Origin: Erythrobacter sp.
Lineage (GTDB): Bacteria; Pseudomonadota; Alphaproteobacteria; Sphingomonadales; Sphingomonadaceae
Length of the DNA stretch: 64,000 nucleotides
Direction of reading: 5' to 3'
Assembly (NCBI GenBank): GCA_023653115.1
Contig: JAMNXO010000002.1
Coordinates: forward strand, 62,001-126,000
The position numbers and the translations under genes are program-made. The notes beneath the pieces were generated by a model, which was not told where the DNA came from, made no database searches, and was given only the letters and a program-made list of their open reading frames with translations. Below, one piece after another: positions 7,633-17,637 of the stretch. Numbering within the stretch: position 1 is the stretch's first letter; the number at the start of each line of letters is the position of its first letter.

Positions 7633-9465
7633 ATGTCACTCGCCCGCCTGCTCGCCGCTCCGGTTTCCGCTCTGGCGCTGGCCGTAACGCTCGCTGCTCC
7701 GCTGGCCGCGCAGGAATCGCCCGCGGCACCCGCCGCGCCCGCGCCGGTCGCCGATCAGACCGCCGAGGCGGCCATCGACGCGCTGTTTGCAGCCTATGAC
7801 GAGGCCAGCCTCGCCCAGTCGCCCGAGGGCAAGGCCTATCGCGGCATCCGTGATGCGGATTACGGCAAGTGGAACGATCCCTCCGACGCGGCCGATGCGC
7901 GGCAGGATGCCCTGCTCGACGAGACGCTGGCGACCATGCGCGCGCGGTTCGATCTGGCAACGCTCGCCCCGCAACAGGCGCTGTCCTACCGATTGTTCGA
8001 ACAGCTCGCTGCGCGCCGTGCCTCGCTGCGCCCCTATCGCGATTACGGCTATATCTTCGACCAGATGAACGGCGCGCAGAGCGATCTGCCGGCCTTTCTC
8101 ATCAACACCCACCGTGTGGCGAACGAGGCCGAAGCCAAGGCCTATGTGGCGCGCATCGAAGGGCTCGGCCCGCTGCTTGACGCGCTCACCGCGCAATCGC
8201 GCGCGCGGGCGGACAAGGGCGTGATGCCGCCACGCTGGGTCTATCCCTATGTGATTTCCGATATCCAGAACCTGCTCGGCCCGATCGACAAGAACCCGAT
8301 CATCGAGGATCTCGGCAACAAGGTGGCTGACGAGAAGGCAAAGATCCCGCCCGCCGATCAGGTGATGCTGCTGGCCGACGGGGTTGGCGCATGGATGATG
8401 TCCGCCCGCCCCGCCTATCAGCGCCTGCTTGCCGAGATGGAGCGCCAGCAGGCCATCGCGCCGACCGATGACGGCATCTGGCGCCTGCCCGATGGCGACA
8501 AGTATTACGCTGCGCTGCTGGCGAGCTATACCACCACCGATCTCACCGCCGACCAGATCCACGATCTCGGCCTCAAGGAGATCGAGCGCATCCATGGCGA
8601 GATGCGTGCGATCATGGCGCAAGTCGGCTTTACCGGCACCTTGCAGGAATTCTTCGCCTACACCCGCGATGATCCGCGTTTCTTCCACACCAGCCGCGAG
8701 GACTATCTTGCCGAGGCGGAGGGCCATCTGGCGCGGATGACCGCCAAGCTGCCCGAATTCTTCGCCACGCTGCCGGCCGATCCGCTGGTGATCAAGCCGG
8801 TCGAGGCGTTCCGCGAAAAGAGCGCGGGCAAGGCCTTCTACCAGAGCCCTGCGCCCGATGGCTCGCGGCCGGGCACCTATTACGTCAACCTCTACAACCT
8901 GCGCGACATGAGCAAGAACGAGCTTGAGGCGCTGGCCTATCACGAAGGCCTGCCGGGGCATCACCTGCAGCGCTCGGTGCAGGGCGCGCTGGGCGATCTG
9001 CCCGCGTTCCGGCGGTTTGGCGGGGTGACTGCCTATTCCGAAGGCTGGGGCCTCTATACCGAGGAACTGGGCAAGGACATGGGCTTCTACACTGATCCCT
9101 ATTCCGATTTCGGACGGCTTGGCATGGAATTGTGGCGTGCGGCGCGGCTGGTGGTTGATTCCGGCATCCACCACAAGCGCTGGAGCCGCGAGCAGGCGAT
9201 TGCCTATCTTGCCGAAAACACCCCCAATCCTGCTGGCGATATCGAGAAAGCGATCGAGCGCTACATCGTCTACCCGGGCCAGGCGACCGCCTACATGATC
9301 GGCAAGCTCAAGATCATGGAATTGCGCGAAAAGGCAAAGGCGGAGCTGGGAACCGGGTTTGACATCCGGGCATTTCATGACGTGATCCTGACAAGCGGCC
9401 CGGTGCCGCTGTCGATTATGGAGGAGAATGTGGGGCAGTGGATCGCTGCCCGCCGCCAGCAATAA
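7633..9465 (+). CDS. DUF885 family exported metallopeptidase-like protein
   Basis: 610 aa with a clear signal peptide (MSLARLLAAPVSALALAVTLAAPLAAQ), so periplasmic or surface. The DUF885 hallmark AYHEGLPGHHLQ, near residue 440, resembles a zinc-binding H-E-x-x-x-H helix; a downstream E (YSEGWGLYTEEL) could complete the site. Members are thought to be metal-dependent carboxypeptidase-like enzymes, but substrates are largely unknown. The ATG follows AAGGGATTATC, an acceptable ribosome site. It ends 14 bases before the next gene (AraC type), which may be co-transcribed. Confidence 0.9.
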   Translation: MSLARLLAAPVSALALAVTLAAPLAAQESPAAPAAPAPVADQTAEAAIDALFAAYDEASLAQSPEGKAYRGIRDADYGKWNDPSDAADARQDALLDETLATMRARFDLATLAPQQALSYRLFEQLAARRASLRPYRDYGYIFDQMNGAQSDLPAFLINTHRVANEAEAKAYVARIEGLGPLLDALTAQSRARADKGVMPPRWVYPYVISDIQNLLGPIDKNPIIEDLGNKVADEKAKIPPADQVMLLADGVGAWMMSARPAYQRLLAEMERQQAIAPTDDGIWRLPDGDKYYAALLASYTTTDLTADQIHDLGLKEIERIHGEMRAIMAQVGFTGTLQEFFAYTRDDPRFFHTSREDYLAEAEGHLARMTAKLPEFFATLPADPLVIKPVEAFREKSAGKAFYQSPAPDGSRPGTYYVNLYNLRDMSKNELEALAYHEGLPGHHLQRSVQGALGDLPAFRRFGGVTAYSEGWGLYTEELGKDMGFYTDPYSDFGRLGMELWRAARLVVDSGIHHKRWSREQAIAYLAENTPNPAGDIEKAIERYIVYPGQATAYMIGKLKIMELREKAKAELGTGFDIRAFHDVILTSGPVPLSIMEENVGQWIAARRQQ

Positions 9466-9479
9466 GGGTCGCGCCGATA

Positions 9480-10379
9480 ATGCATGGGGGGCCCCGTGTT
9501 CCGGGGGAATCTGGGTTGCAATTCAATGCCCGAATGATTGTGCCGCCGGCTGAAAGCGCCGGACTGGTCAACACGTTCTATGTGATCGAGACCGAGGAGC
9601 CCCTCGTCGAGGAGGCGGTCCCCGCCTACTCGGCGCAGCTTGTCGTCGTGGTGCGCGGCCGGCTGACCTTCACCTATGCGGACGGCAGCAGCGCGCAATC
9701 CTCCACGGTCTTTATCAACGCCCCGCAAATGCGCAGCGCGCGCTGCGTGCTCGAAGGCCCGGTGCTCCAGATCGGCGCATCGCTGACCCATGCCAGCTGG
9801 CAGAGGCTCGCCAACCTGCCGGCTGACCGGGTGCACGACCAGCTGATCCCGGCTGCGGACATCCTCACGCCCGAGCAAATCGCCAGCCTGGAAAGCGCAG
9901 CAGCGGCCTGCCGCGAGGGCCTGATCGCCCCCGAGGCGCTGTGCGAGCATCTTACCGAGGTGATCGCTGCCGGGCCTCATCCGCTCAGCGCCGATCATGA
10001 GGCGGTGGTCGAGGCAATCCTGCGCTGGCTGGCGAGCGGCTTCGATCCCGCCCTTGCCGATCTCTATGCCAGCGTCGACGTGTCGGCGCGTCAGGTCCAG
10101 CGCATCTGCCGCCGTTTCTTCGGCGTCCCGCCCGCGCAGGTGCTCAAACGCTTCCGTGCGCTCAGGGCGGCGATGGTGCTTTCGCAACCCGGCCTGAGCC
10201 CGAAGCTGCATGACGAATTGATGGCGACCTTTTTCGATCAGGCCCATCTGATCCGCGATATCCGGCGCTATACCGGGCGCACGCCGAGCCAGTTCCGCGC
10301 CGAATCGCTCGCCCGCCAGCTGCTCGATCCCGCCGGGCATGGCGATGCCGGTGCGCCGTTGAACCCTGATCCCACGTGA
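9480..10379 (+). CDS. AraC-family transcriptional regulator
   Basis: 299 aa. The N-terminal half is a beta-rich sensor-like domain (roughly residues 15-125). The C-terminal ~100 residues are an AraC-type double helix-turn-helix: SVDVSARQVQRICRRFFGVPPAQVLKRFR followed by FFDQAHLIRDIRRYTGRTPSQFR, the latter carrying the usual second-HTH signature. The ATG at 9480 lies 12 bases after the DUF885 stop. An in-frame start further upstream would overlap DUF885 by more than 25 bases and is less likely. The ligand is unknown. It probably controls its neighbour or genes elsewhere; a link to the SUF operon 95 bp downstream is possible only by position. Confidence 0.85.
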   Translation: MHGGPRVPGESGLQFNARMIVPPAESAGLVNTFYVIETEEPLVEEAVPAYSAQLVVVVRGRLTFTYADGSSAQSSTVFINAPQMRSARCVLEGPVLQIGASLTHASWQRLANLPADRVHDQLIPAADILTPEQIASLESAAAACREGLIAPEALCEHLTEVIAAGPHPLSADHEAVVEAILRWLASGFDPALADLYASVDVSARQVQRICRRFFGVPPAQVLKRFRALRAAMVLSQPGLSPKLHDELMATFFDQAHLIRDIRRYTGRTPSQFRAESLARQLLDPAGHGDAGAPLNPDPT

Positions 10380-10405
10380 TGCGCTGGCGCCGCGCACCTT
10401 AGCGG

Positions 10406-10474
10406 TTGAATTGCGAGCGGAATGGTCCTAATTGGAAATCGGAACGATTTTGTCCGAATTGAGAACCACTCGCA
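10406..10474 (+). promoter_or_regulatory. Probable SUF operon promoter and Rrf2-type operator
   Basis: This AT-richer gap precedes sufR. It holds an inverted repeat TCGGA-N9-TCCGA (10439-10457) and, just upstream, TCC-TAATT-GGA. A TTGAAT (10406-10411) with a weak TAATTG 17 bases on could be the promoter. Rrf2 regulators usually bind such dyads, so autoregulation by the adjacent gene product is likely. The exact sites are inferred by eye. Confidence 0.45.
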
Positions 10475-10908
10475 ATGCGCCTGTCCAATCTGGCCGATTA
10501 TGCCGTGATTACAATGTGTCAGGCCGCCACCCATTGCGGTGACGGGCGCGTGAGCGCGGCGGAATTGGCGGCCGAGTCGGGCCTGCCGGTGCCGACCGTG
10601 CAGAAGCTGGTGTCCAAGCTGACGGCTGCCGGTCTGCTGCGCTCCGTGCGCGGCGCGCATGGCGGTTTGCAGCTCGGACGGCCCGCTGCGGCGATCACGG
10701 TCGCGGATATTGTCGAGGCGGTGGAGGGCCGGATCGCGCTCACCGCCTGCGTCGATCACACCCCGTGCGATTTCGAGGCCGGGTGCAGCATGAAGCCGCA
10801 CTGGCCGATCATCAATGACGCGATGCGCGGCGCGCTGGCAGGCATCACCCTGGCCCAGCTGCGCAGCCCCCGGGCCCCGCGCCCCGTCAAAATCGAGGAA
10901 CATCTGGT

Positions 10909-10912
<4 letters not shown>
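10475..10912 (+). CDS. sufR: Rrf2-family SUF operon regulator
   Basis: 145-aa winged-helix regulator of the Rrf2 family. The helix-turn-helix lies around residues 25-55 ([20 protein letters not shown]) and the wing [12 protein letters not shown] follows. Three cysteines in [16 protein letters not shown] are the expected Fe-S ligands, letting it sense cluster status. It belongs to the SUF-specific regulator subgroup and heads the SUF operon, overlapping sufB by four bases (ATGA). It most likely represses the operon when clusters are plentiful. Confidence 0.93.
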
Positions 10913-12405
<1,493 letters not shown>

Positions 12406-12421
12406 TCAAGGCTCCCCACAC

Positions 12422-12514
12422 CCGTCATGCTGAACTCGTTTCAGCATCCATCCTGCCTCAAGCGCGGACAGCGCGTGCGGAGAAATGGACCCTGAAACAA
12501 GTTCAGGGTGACGA
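12422..12514. repeat. REP doublet (REPIN-like) between sufB and the rest of the suf operon
   Basis: Two REP units in inverted orientation. The left arm begins CGTCATGCTGAA and folds on itself (ATGCTGA / TCAGCAT type). The right arm ends TTCAGGGTGACG and also folds (ACCCTGAA / TTCAGGGT). The two arms pair with each other over nearly 29 bases and share outer CGTCA boundaries. Between them lie ~35 bases that include a smaller GCGCGGACAGCGCGTG hairpin. No REP-associated transposase gene is in the window. Confidence 0.85.
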
Positions 12515-12518
12515 AGGG

Positions 12519-12548
12519 GCGATTTCGCTCGAGGGGAGCGTGGGGTGA
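12519..12548 (+). other. Duplicated sufB 3-prime end (nine codons plus stop)
   Basis: These 30 bases encode [13 protein letters not shown], exactly the end of sufB at 12376-12405. The two copies differ at nine bases, all synonymous: Leu ttg/ctc, Glu gaa/gag, Gly ggt/ggg, Ser tcg/agc, Val gtc/gtg, Gly gga/ggg. The second copy is out of frame with sufB (143 bases downstream) and starts five bases after the REP doublet. It looks like the tail of a diverged sufB allele left by recombination or insertion. Confidence 0.85.
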
Positions 12549-12838
12549 TCGATAGTCGCTTTTCCGGTGCTCTCCTGACGGCGTGGTTTTTCTTTGCCAT
12601 TGCTAGCCTTCTTGCCGTGGCGATGTCGCCCTCAGGCTTTAGTCTACTACTGCCCGGCCTTCACCCTGTGACTTGGTTCTATCCGGCAGCGCTACTCCTA
12701 CCGCCGCTGGTGTTGGTAAGCCGAAGAGCCTTGAGCCCAGATGTGTCGAGGCCAATCGCTTTGATCCTGACAACCATCCTTGCGATGTTCGCATTGGTCG
12801 TGATCGTTGGGCTCGCATCCTATGTTTTGGGAATTTGA
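12545..12838 (+). CDS. Small membrane protein inside the suf operon
   Basis: 97 aa beginning with GTG that overlaps the stop of the duplicated sufB tail. It has three predicted membrane helices (around residues 8-30, 40-58 and 70-95) and no known motif. Base composition and codon use are clearly less GC-rich than in the flanking suf genes, suggesting that it came in with the REP-containing block or evolves under weak selection. It ends at TTGA where the next gene may start. It could be a non-functional ORF, so confidence is limited. Confidence 0.45.
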   Translation: MIDSRFSGALLTAWFFFAIASLLAVAMSPSGFSLLLPGLHPVTWFYPAALLLPPLVLVSRRALSPDVSRPIALILTTILAMFALVVIVGLASYVLGI

Positions 12839-13434
12839 CTTTGACCACTCGCAAAACCCTCGCCCTCAACCCTGAGGCCGCCACCGCCGAAGCCCCCGCG
12901 CTCAAGAAGAAGGGCCGCGGGTGGGAGATTTCGGATTCGCGGCTCGATGCGCTGCACGAACAGGCGCGCGAGCTGCGGCGGCATTCGTCCGAGGCGCACA
13001 AGGCGCTGGCTGCGAAGTTCACCGCCGCTGATCTGGGCCGCTACACCTTCAAGCGCTTCGCCGTGGTCGGCAGCGCGATTGTCGATTTCAACTGCCACAA
13101 CCTCGGCCTCGCGCTCGCGATTGACGAGGAGGGGCAGAACGACGCCCTCGCCAAGCGCCGCGACAAGAGCCTTGAAAGCGTCGGCATCAAGGTGATGCGG
13201 ATCGCCGCGACCGATATCCTCACCGATATCGACGCGGTGCTGAAGCAGCTCACCCAGGTGATGCGCGACCGGATCGAGGAACGCAAAGCCGCCGCCCGCG
13301 CGCACAAGGCCGCCAATCCCAAGCAGACCTATTCGCGCCCCAAACCGACCGGCTCTGACCGCGATGGCGAGCGTGATGGTCCGCGCAAGCCCGCCCAGCG
13401 AAGCCCCTCAAAGCCCCGGAGCCCCCGCGCATGA
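12835..13434 (+). CDS. DUF559-like protein within the suf operon
   Basis: 199 aa. The middle (residues ~75-140) matches the DUF559 / restriction-endonuclease-like fold: IVDFNCHNLGLALAIDEEGQNDALAKRRDKSLESVGIKVMRI, equivalent to the IVDF...L.VELDG.QH...RD..LE..GW.VLR pattern. Here the usual E-x-D-G-x-x-H is changed to I-D-E-E-G-Q-N, so nuclease activity is doubtful. The C-terminal ~50 residues are basic and Ser/Pro-rich, possibly nucleic-acid binding. The start is uncertain: TTG 12835 overlaps the upstream stop; TTG 12841 is also possible. It overlaps the next gene by ATGA. Confidence 0.75.
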   Translation: MTLTTRKTLALNPEAATAEAPALKKKGRGWEISDSRLDALHEQARELRRHSSEAHKALAAKFTAADLGRYTFKRFAVVGSAIVDFNCHNLGLALAIDEEGQNDALAKRRDKSLESVGIKVMRIAATDILTDIDAVLKQLTQVMRDRIEERKAAARAHKAANPKQTYSRPKPTGSDRDGERDGPRKPAQRSPSKPRSPRA

Positions 13435-13955
13435 ACGCCGCTCTCCTGCTCGCGCCCCTGTTTGCAATGCAATCGGTCGGCGAGGCTGTCGTCGCCCTGA
13501 AGAACGACAATCCGGAAACCTGGACCGTCGAATATCCGCGCCTGATCCAGCCCTATGTGCAGGATTACCGCCGCTGCCTCGCGGTCACCAACCGCAGGGT
13601 CACCGGCACCGCCAATTTCGCCGCCCAGCACGCCGCCGATCTGCCGCGCTGCGCTGACAGCCGCGCCAAGGCGGTGGCCGATTCCAATGCCGCGTTGGCG
13701 GGTGCGAAGACCGAGATGAGCCCGCCGGAGGTCGAACAGCTGTTCGCCAATATCGGCCGCATCCACATTGCCCGCGGCGCCGATCTCGACAAGCAGTTCA
13801 ACGACCGCCTGGCCGGCGCTGCCGCCGCCACCCAGACCTATGAAACCGCCCGCCCCAAGGGGCTGGTGATCGAATTGCGCGACGCCAGCGTGGTCAAGGC
13901 CCGCACCGATGCGAGCGCGGCCGCTGCTGCGGCGCAGGACAAGGATTCCGACTAA
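13431..13955 (+). CDS. Hypothetical exported protein in the suf operon
   Basis: 174 aa. The N-terminus (MNAALLLAPLFAMQ) is hydrophobic and could be a short signal sequence. The remainder is helical and alanine-rich with two cysteines (RRCLAV and PRCADS). No domain was recognised. It is translationally coupled on both sides: four-base overlap with the DUF559 gene and TAATG overlap with sufC, so it is made with the SUF machinery. Whether it contributes to Fe-S assembly is unknown. Confidence 0.7.
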   Translation: MNAALLLAPLFAMQSVGEAVVALKNDNPETWTVEYPRLIQPYVQDYRRCLAVTNRRVTGTANFAAQHAADLPRCADSRAKAVADSNAALAGAKTEMSPPEVEQLFANIGRIHIARGADLDKQFNDRLAGAAAATQTYETARPKGLVIELRDASVVKARTDASAAAAAAQDKDSD

Positions 13956-14698
13956 TGCTCACCATCACCGATCTTCACGCCTCGGTTGGCGATAAGCCGA
14001 TCCTCAAGGGCCTGAGCCTGCACGTGCCCGCGGGCGAGATCCACGCGATCATGGGCCCCAACGGTGCGGGCAAATCGACGCTCGCCAATGTGCTGGGCGG
14101 CAAGCCCGGCTACGAAGTGACCGGCGGCAGTGTGGCGTTTCGCGGGCAGGATCTGCTGGCGCTCGATCCGCACGAACGCGCGGCGGCGGGGCTGTTCCTC
14201 GGCTTCCAGTATCCTGTCGAGATCCCCGGTGTCTCCAACGTCCAGTTCCTGCGCGAGGCCTTGAACGCCCAGCGCAAGAGCCGCGGCGAGGAGCCGCTTT
14301 CGGGCGGCGAATTCCTCAAGCTCGCCAAAGAAAAGGCCGGCCTGCTGAAAATGGACATGGAAATGCTCAAGCGGCAGGTGAATGTCGGCTTCTCCGGCGG
14401 CGAGAAGAAGCGCGCCGAGATGGTGCAGATGGGCATCCTCGATCCGGCCTTCGCGGTGCTGGACGAGACGGATTCGGGCCTCGATATCGATGCGTTGCGG
14501 ATCGTCGGCGCAGGGATCAACGCGATCATGCGCTCGCCTGACAAGGGCGTGCTGCTGATCACCCACTACCAGCGCCTGCTCGACGTGGTGCGCCCCGACA
14601 AGGTCAGCATTCTGGCTGGCGGGCGCATCGTAGAGACCGGCGGCCCGGAACTCGCGCTGCGGCTTGAGGCCGAGGGTTATGATTCGGTGATGGCGTGA
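13955..14698 (+). CDS. sufC: Fe-S assembly ATPase SufC
   Basis: 247-aa soluble ABC-type ATPase that drives conformational change of the SufBCD scaffold. Walker A is GPNGAGKST (residues ~34-42), the signature is FSGGEKKR, and Walker B is FAVLDETDSGLD, with the DETDSGLDIDAL stretch typical of SufC rather than transporter ATPases. The switch histidine is in LLITHYQR. Starts in TAATG overlap with the previous gene and ends overlapping the sufD GTG start. Confidence 0.97.
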   Translation: MLTITDLHASVGDKPILKGLSLHVPAGEIHAIMGPNGAGKSTLANVLGGKPGYEVTGGSVAFRGQDLLALDPHERAAAGLFLGFQYPVEIPGVSNVQFLREALNAQRKSRGEEPLSGGEFLKLAKEKAGLLKMDMEMLKRQVNVGFSGGEKKRAEMVQMGILDPAFAVLDETDSGLDIDALRIVGAGINAIMRSPDKGVLLITHYQRLLDVVRPDKVSILAGGRIVETGGPELALRLEAEGYDSVMA

Positions 14699-15450
14699 CG
14701 CTGGCCACTCTCCCCACCCGCCGCGACGAGGCGTGGCGCTATGCCGATATGGGCGCGCTCGCGCGGCTCGGCGTGGCGGCGCTTGATGCGTGGCAGGCGA
14801 TCGATGTGGCTGCGGGCGAGAGCCTGACGCGCTACATGGTGATCGGCAGCGACGCGCCCGAAGTGCTGCGCATCCGCGTGAGCTTGGGCGAAGGCGCGCG
14901 CGCCGCGTTCTTCGTCACCAATCGCGGCGGCGACTACACCCGCGTCGAGCTGGAAGTGCGGCTCGCCAAGGGTGCGCATTTCGAATTCGGCGGCGTCACC
15001 ATCGGCGGCGGCGATGCCACCCGCGAATTCGTGACGCAGGTCGTCCACGCCGAACCCGAGGCGACCAGCAACCAGACCATCCGTGCGGTCCACTGGGATA
15101 CCGGAACCGGCAATTTCCTCGGCGAAATCAAGGTCGCGCGCCACGCGCAGAAGACCGACGCCGCGCAGGATTTCAAGGGCCTGCTGCTGGAAGCCGGGGC
15201 GAGCGCCAATGTCGTCCCGCAGCTCCAAATCTTCGCTGACGACGTGAAATGCGCCCATGGCGCGACCGTTGGCGAGCTCGATGAAGCCGCGCGCTTCTAC
15301 ATGATGGCGCGCGGTGTTGATCCGGCCACCGCGCAGCGCCTGCTGGTGCAGGCCTTCATCGGCGATGCCTTCGTGTCGCTGGACGACGAGGCGGAACGCG
15401 CAACGCTGCTCGATGCGGCATTGAGCGCGCTGGAGGGGGCACGGCTGTGA
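14695..15450 (+). CDS. sufD: Fe-S assembly protein SufD (short form)
   Basis: 251 aa, much shorter than enterobacterial SufD (over 400 aa) but typical for sphingomonads. It keeps the C-terminal beta-helix domain and the conserved ADDVKCAHGATVGELDEAARFYMMARG region with the cysteine and histidine that help shape the SufB-SufD cluster site. GTG start overlaps the sufC stop (GTGA), and the gene ends in another GTGA overlap with sufS. Confidence 0.93.
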   Translation: MTLATLPTRRDEAWRYADMGALARLGVAALDAWQAIDVAAGESLTRYMVIGSDAPEVLRIRVSLGEGARAAFFVTNRGGDYTRVELEVRLAKGAHFEFGGVTIGGGDATREFVTQVVHAEPEATSNQTIRAVHWDTGTGNFLGEIKVARHAQKTDAAQDFKGLLLEAGASANVVPQLQIFADDVKCAHGATVGELDEAARFYMMARGVDPATAQRLLVQAFIGDAFVSLDDEAERATLLDAALSALEGARL

Positions 15451-16679
15451 ACGCCCCTGTCACCATCACCCCGCTCGCTGACCTGCGGGCCGACTTCCCC
15501 GGCATGGTCACGGCAGACGGCAAGCCGTGGCATTATCTCGATACCGCCGCCACCGCGCAGAAGCCGCAGGTGGTGATTGACGCGATGGCGCGCGCGCTCG
15601 GCGCGGATTACGCCACCGTCCACCGCGGGGTCTATGCCCGCTCGGCCGAGATGACGCTCGCTTACGAGGCGGCGCGGCGCAAGCTCGCCGTCTTCCTCGG
15701 CGGGCATGAGGACGAGGTGGTGTTCACCCGCGGCGCGACCGAGGCGATCAACCTCGTGGCGCAGACCTGGGGCCGGACGAACCTCAAGGCAGGGGACCGC
15801 ATCCTGCTCTCGCAATTGGAGCACCACTCAAACATCGTGCCGTGGCAGATGGTCGCGGCCGAGGTCGGCGCACACATCGACGTCTGCCCGCTCACGGCCG
15901 ATCACCAGATCGATCTCGATGCCGCCGAAGCGATGCTGACCGAGCGCCACAAGCTGGTTGCCTTTGCCCATGTCTCGAACGTGGTCGGCTCGGTGCTCGA
16001 TGCGCCGCGTGCGGCCGCTTTGGCGCACAAGGTCGGCGCCAGGCTGCTGCTCGATGCGTGCCAGAGCGCGCCGCATATGGCGGTCGATGTCGCCGCGCTG
16101 GGCTGCGATTTCTACGTCTTTTCCGCGCACAAGCTCTACGGCCCCACGGGCATCGGCGCGCTGTGGGCGCGGGCGGAGATTCTCGCGGAAATGCCTCCCT
16201 ATCAGGGCGGCGGCGCGATGATCGACCGTGTGACCTTCGCGCGCACCACCTATGCCCCGCCGCCGCAGCGGTTCGAGGCCGGCACGCCTGCCATCACCGA
16301 AGCCATCGCGCTCGCCGCGGCGGTCGATTATGTCAGCGCCATCGGGCTGGATCGCATCCACGCCCACGAAGCCGCGCTGGTCGCCCGGCTGCGGCATGAG
16401 CTCGGCGCGATGAACGATGTGACGCTGTTCGGCCCGGCTGACAGCGCGGGCATCGTCAGCTTTGCGGTGGGCGATATTCACCCGCACGATCTCGGCACGA
16501 TCCTCGACGAGAGCAATATCGCGATCCGCGCCGGGCACCACTGCGCCCAGCCCTTGATGGATTACCTCGGTGTTCCCGCCACCGCGCGCGCCAGTTTCGG
16601 GGTCTATTCCTCCGAGGCCGATATCGACGCTTTGATGGCCGGGATCGCCCGCACCCGCCGGATTTTTGGAAAAGGATGA
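15447..16679 (+). CDS. sufS: Cysteine desulfurase SufS
   Basis: 410-aa class II cysteine desulfurase. It takes sulfur from cysteine as a persulfide for the SUF scaffold. The PLP-binding lysine is in FSAHKLYGPTGIGALW and the active cysteine in RAGHHCAQPLM. Other PLP contacts are visible in TRGATEAINLVA and EHHSNIVPWQ. GTG start overlapping sufD. No sufE or sufU partner gene is present nearby, so sulfur acceptance must involve a gene elsewhere or direct transfer. Confidence 0.97.
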   Translation: MNAPVTITPLADLRADFPGMVTADGKPWHYLDTAATAQKPQVVIDAMARALGADYATVHRGVYARSAEMTLAYEAARRKLAVFLGGHEDEVVFTRGATEAINLVAQTWGRTNLKAGDRILLSQLEHHSNIVPWQMVAAEVGAHIDVCPLTADHQIDLDAAEAMLTERHKLVAFAHVSNVVGSVLDAPRAAALAHKVGARLLLDACQSAPHMAVDVAALGCDFYVFSAHKLYGPTGIGALWARAEILAEMPPYQGGGAMIDRVTFARTTYAPPPQRFEAGTPAITEAIALAAAVDYVSAIGLDRIHAHEAALVARLRHELGAMNDVTLFGPADSAGIVSFAVGDIHPHDLGTILDESNIAIRAGHHCAQPLMDYLGVPATARASFGVYSSEADIDALMAGIARTRRIFGKG

Positions 16680-17143
16680 GAGCGATGGACAGCTCGACAG
16701 ATCATTCGGACATGACGACAGCCAAGCCGCCGCGCGCGCGGGTTGAGGATGCTATCGATACCGAAGCACCGCGCACCCGCGACTATCTCGACGGCTTCCT
16801 TGCCGCCAAGCCGCCCGAGGGCGCTGCGGGCGGGCCGGGCAGCGATCTGCAGGCCGATGTGATTGCGGCCCTGCGCGAGATTTTCGATCCGGAAATCCCG
16901 GTCAACATCTACGATCTCGGCCTGATCTACGGGGTCGAGGTGGACGATAATTCCGATGCCACCGTCACCATGACGCTCACCACCCCGCATTGTCCGGTGG
17001 CCGAAACTATGCCGGGCGAAGTCGAGATGCGGGTCATGTCGGTGCCGGGGATCCGCGATGCCGAGGTGGTGCTGGTATGGGAGCCCGCGTGGGGCCCGCA
17101 CAAGATGAGCGATGAAGCGCGGCTCGAACTGGGGATGCTGTGA
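16676..17143 (+). CDS. sufT: SUF-associated MIP18/DUF59 protein (SufT)
   Basis: 155 aa. After a ~60-residue variable N-terminus there is a DUF59 (MIP18) domain with DPEIPVNIYDLGLIY and TLTTPHCPVAETMP, in which the cysteine is the conserved functional residue. Such proteins help deliver clusters or mature Fe-S proteins. The start overlaps the sufS stop (ATGA); a second ATG at 16685 is also possible. Position between sufS and sufA fits the SUF maturation role. Confidence 0.9.
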   Translation: MRAMDSSTDHSDMTTAKPPRARVEDAIDTEAPRTRDYLDGFLAAKPPEGAAGGPGSDLQADVIAALREIFDPEIPVNIYDLGLIYGVEVDDNSDATVTMTLTTPHCPVAETMPGEVEMRVMSVPGIRDAEVVLVWEPAWGPHKMSDEARLELGML

Positions 17144-17637
17144 TAGAAGCAGCCGCCCTGACCATCGGCCTTGCCGACTACGCCGATCCGCGCGATGCGG
17201 CGGACGTGGTGGCGCTGCTCGACGCCTATGCGCGCGATCCGATGGGCGGGGGCGAACCACTGGCCGAGGGCGTGAAGGCACGGCTGACGGGCGATCTGGC
17301 AGCAAACCCCCATGCCTTTTCGCTGATTGCGCGGCTGGATGATGCGCCCGTTGGCCTCGCCAATTGCTTCATGGGCTATTCGACCTTCGCCGCCGCGCCG
17401 CTCGTCAACATCCATGATTTCGCGGTGATTTCGGGCCATCGCGGCGCAGGCATCGGCCGTGCGTTGCTTGCCGCGGTCGAGGCCGAGGCCTTGAAGCGCG
17501 GGGCTATCAAGATCACATTGGAAGTGCTGAGCGGCAATCATCCGGCGCGGCGGCTCTATGCCGCCAATGGCTATGGCGATTACCAGCTCGATCCCGCCGC
17601 CGGACAGGCGCTGTTCTGGCAGAAGAGGCTGACATGA
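17140..17637 (+). CDS. GNAT-family N-acetyltransferase
   Basis: 165 aa with the GNAT core: VNIHDFAVISGHRGAGIGRALL contains the R/Q-x-x-G-x-G/A acetyl-CoA pyrophosphate loop (HRGAGIG), and LEVLSGNHPARRLYAANGY is the usual C-terminal motif B region. The substrate is unknown. GTG start overlaps sufT, and its end overlaps sufA, so it is embedded in the SUF operon. A direct role in Fe-S assembly is not established; it may be a passenger. Confidence 0.88.
   Translation: MIEAAALTIGLADYADPRDAADVVALLDAYARDPMGGGEPLAEGVKARLTGDLAANPHAFSLIARLDDAPVGLANCFMGYSTFAAAPLVNIHDFAVISGHRGAGIGRALLAAVEAEALKRGAIKITLEVLSGNHPARRLYAANGYGDYQLDPAAGQALFWQKRLT

Noticed and set aside
7636-9462. 608-aa minus-strand ORF opposite the DUF885 gene
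   Set aside because: Mirror image of the real coding frame; composition is R/G/H-rich without domains or a signal peptide.
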